A stretch of DNA of 6,365 nt, taken from assembly GCA_020345705.1 (NCBI GenBank), contig CP070766.1, positions 291,841-298,205 of the forward strand, given 5' to 3'. Below are positions 5,687 to 6,365 of this stretch, one piece after another (the first letter of the stretch is position 1; every line of letters begins with the position of its first letter). This DNA comes from Candidatus Zixiibacteriota bacterium. Its GTDB lineage: Bacteria; Zixibacteria; MSB-5A5; GN15; PGXB01. Below the pieces are notes generated by a model. That model worked only from the letters and a program-made list of their open reading frames with translations. It was not told the DNA's origin and ran no database searches. The translations under genes were made by a program, and so were the position numbers.

Positions 5687-5941
5687 ATGAAAAGGAACAG
5701 GCGGAAAATCAGGCTGGGAAGAGTGGTTTCCAACAAGATGGATAAAACGGTTGTTGTGAAGATTGAACGGACGATGAGACACCCGCTGTATGAACGCATT
5801 ATTAAGAGCTCGTCGAAGTTGTACGCCCACGATGAGGGAAACGAAGCCCGGGTCGGGGATCTGGTCCGAGTCATGGAGACCAGGCCGCTGTCGACTCAGA
5901 AGTGCTGGCGCCTGGTTGAAATAGTGGAGAAGGCTAAGTGA
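5687..5941 (+). CDS. rpsQ: 30S ribosomal protein S17
   Basis: This is uS17, 84 residues, the normal length. It is a primary 16S rRNA-binding protein of the 30S body with an OB-fold. Family features are RNRRKIRLGRVVSNKMDKTV (3-22), the loop RHPLYERIIKSSSKLYAHDE (31-50), and NEARVGDLVRVMETRPLSTQK (52-72) with WRLVEIVEKAK (74-84) at the end. The Shine-Dalgarno is weak or long-spaced (AAGGGA 5670-5675, or AGAAG 5678-5682 at four bases), but the ATG matches the family start. It is the last gene of the classical S10 operon. A 31-base gap with no terminator-like stem and T-run leads to rplN, so S10 and spc genes are probably read together. Confidence 0.97.
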   Translation: MKRNRRKIRLGRVVSNKMDKTVVVKIERTMRHPLYERIIKSSSKLYAHDEGNEARVGDLVRVMETRPLSTQKCWRLVEIVEKAK

Positions 5942-5972
5942 CGTTACGGCCGGGCAATTCGGGAGATAGAAG

Positions 5973-6341
5973 ATGATACAGGAGTCTACAGATTTGGTGG
6001 TGGCCGACAATTCCGGAGCCAGGCGAATTCGATGTTTTCGTGTTCTGGGGGGTACTCGAAAGCGGTACGCAGGCTTGGGAGATGTAATTGTCGTAGCGGT
6101 CAAGGATGCCATCCCGGGCGGCACCGTCAAAAAGTCCGAGATATGCAAAGCAGTTGTTGTCAGGACCAGATCGGAAACCAGACGAAAGGACGGTTCCATC
6201 ATAAGGTTTTCGGATAATGCAGCTGTGATTATAAGCGACCAGAAAGAGCCCCGGGGTACCCGTATTTTCGGCCCGGTTGCACGGGAGCTGAGAGAGAAGC
6301 ATTTTATGAAAATTATTTCACTGGCGCCTGAAGTTTTGTAG
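5973..6341 (+). CDS. rplN: 50S ribosomal protein L14
   Basis: This is uL14, 122 residues, exactly the common bacterial length. It sits on the 50S interface near L19 and forms bridges with 16S rRNA; in many bacteria it is the docking site of the silencing factor RsfS. The family pattern is clear: MIQESTDLVVADNSGARRIRC at the start, VLGGTRKRYAGLGDVIVVAV (24-43), KDAIPGGTVKKSE (44-56), KAVVVRT (59-65), DGSIIRFSDNAAVII (73-87), and the strongly conserved PRGTRIFGPVARELREKHFMKIISLAPEVL terminus (93-122). GGGAGA (5961-5966) lies six bases before ATG 5973. It is the first gene of the spc operon. Confidence 0.98.
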   Translation: MIQESTDLVVADNSGARRIRCFRVLGGTRKRYAGLGDVIVVAVKDAIPGGTVKKSEICKAVVVRTRSETRRKDGSIIRFSDNAAVIISDQKEPRGTRIFGPVARELREKHFMKIISLAPEVL

Positions 6342-6352
6342 AGGTTGCGCAC

Positions 6353-6365
6353 ATGAACGTACGAA
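6353..6365 (+). CDS. rplX: Probable 50S ribosomal protein L24, first four codons only (3' end outside window)
   Basis: After the rplN stop (6339-6341), GAGG (6341-6344) lies eight bases before ATG 6353, which opens M-N-V-R before the window ends. Bacterial L24 often starts with a short basic lead such as MNIRKGD, and rplX follows rplN in nearly all spc operons. The identification rests mainly on position, since four codons are too few for homology. Confidence 0.65.

Noticed and set aside
5489..6352. A 287-codon antisense open frame opposite rpmC, rpsQ and rplN.
   Set aside because: It covers three well-identified ribosomal genes and intergenic gaps; the translation has no recognisable family features. 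It is a shadow of codon bias.

Overview
The window is a contiguous stretch of a bacterial tuf–S10–spc ribosomal-protein cluster, all on the + strand: tuf (3' end), rpsJ, rplC, rplD, rplW, rplB, rpsS, rplV, rpsC, rplP, rpmC, rpsQ, rplN, and the first few codons of what should be rplX. Order and orientation match the classical bacterial arrangement. The eleven-gene S10 operon (rpsJ to rpsQ) is complete and runs without a visible terminator into the spc operon (rplN onward).

The source is a bacterium with moderately GC-rich DNA, judged by eye at a little over half G+C. Bacterial-type L14, L16, L23 and S17, Shine-Dalgarno sites, and one TTG start (rpsC) support this. I cannot name the phylum from sequence alone. 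The long charged tails on L22 and S3, and the general look of L2 and S3, would fit a poorly cultured lineage of the FCB or a neighbouring group (Zixibacteria-like was my first impression), but this is a low-confidence guess.

Layout: positions 1-132 hold the end of EF-Tu. A 37-base gap leads to rpsJ, with no room for an E. coli-sized S10 leader. From 170 to 6341 the genes are packed with gaps of 2 to 37 bases, and rplD and rplW overlap by four bases. No intergenic stretch is long enough to hold another gene. The products assemble into both subunits: S10, S19, S3 and S17 go to the 30S; L3, L4, L23, L2, L22, L16, L29, L14 and L24 go to the 50S.

The conserved cores are ordinary. The unusual parts are three C-terminal extensions: about 89 residues on L22 (lysine/alanine/glutamate-rich, basic then acidic), about 145 residues on S3 (arginine-rich, then an eight-unit, eight-residue tandem repeat), and about 30 residues on L29 (acidic end). 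The S3 repeat DNA also carries four evenly spaced GC-rich inverted repeats. I see no mobile element, CRISPR array, RNA gene or clearly new system. The tails are the part worth a second look.
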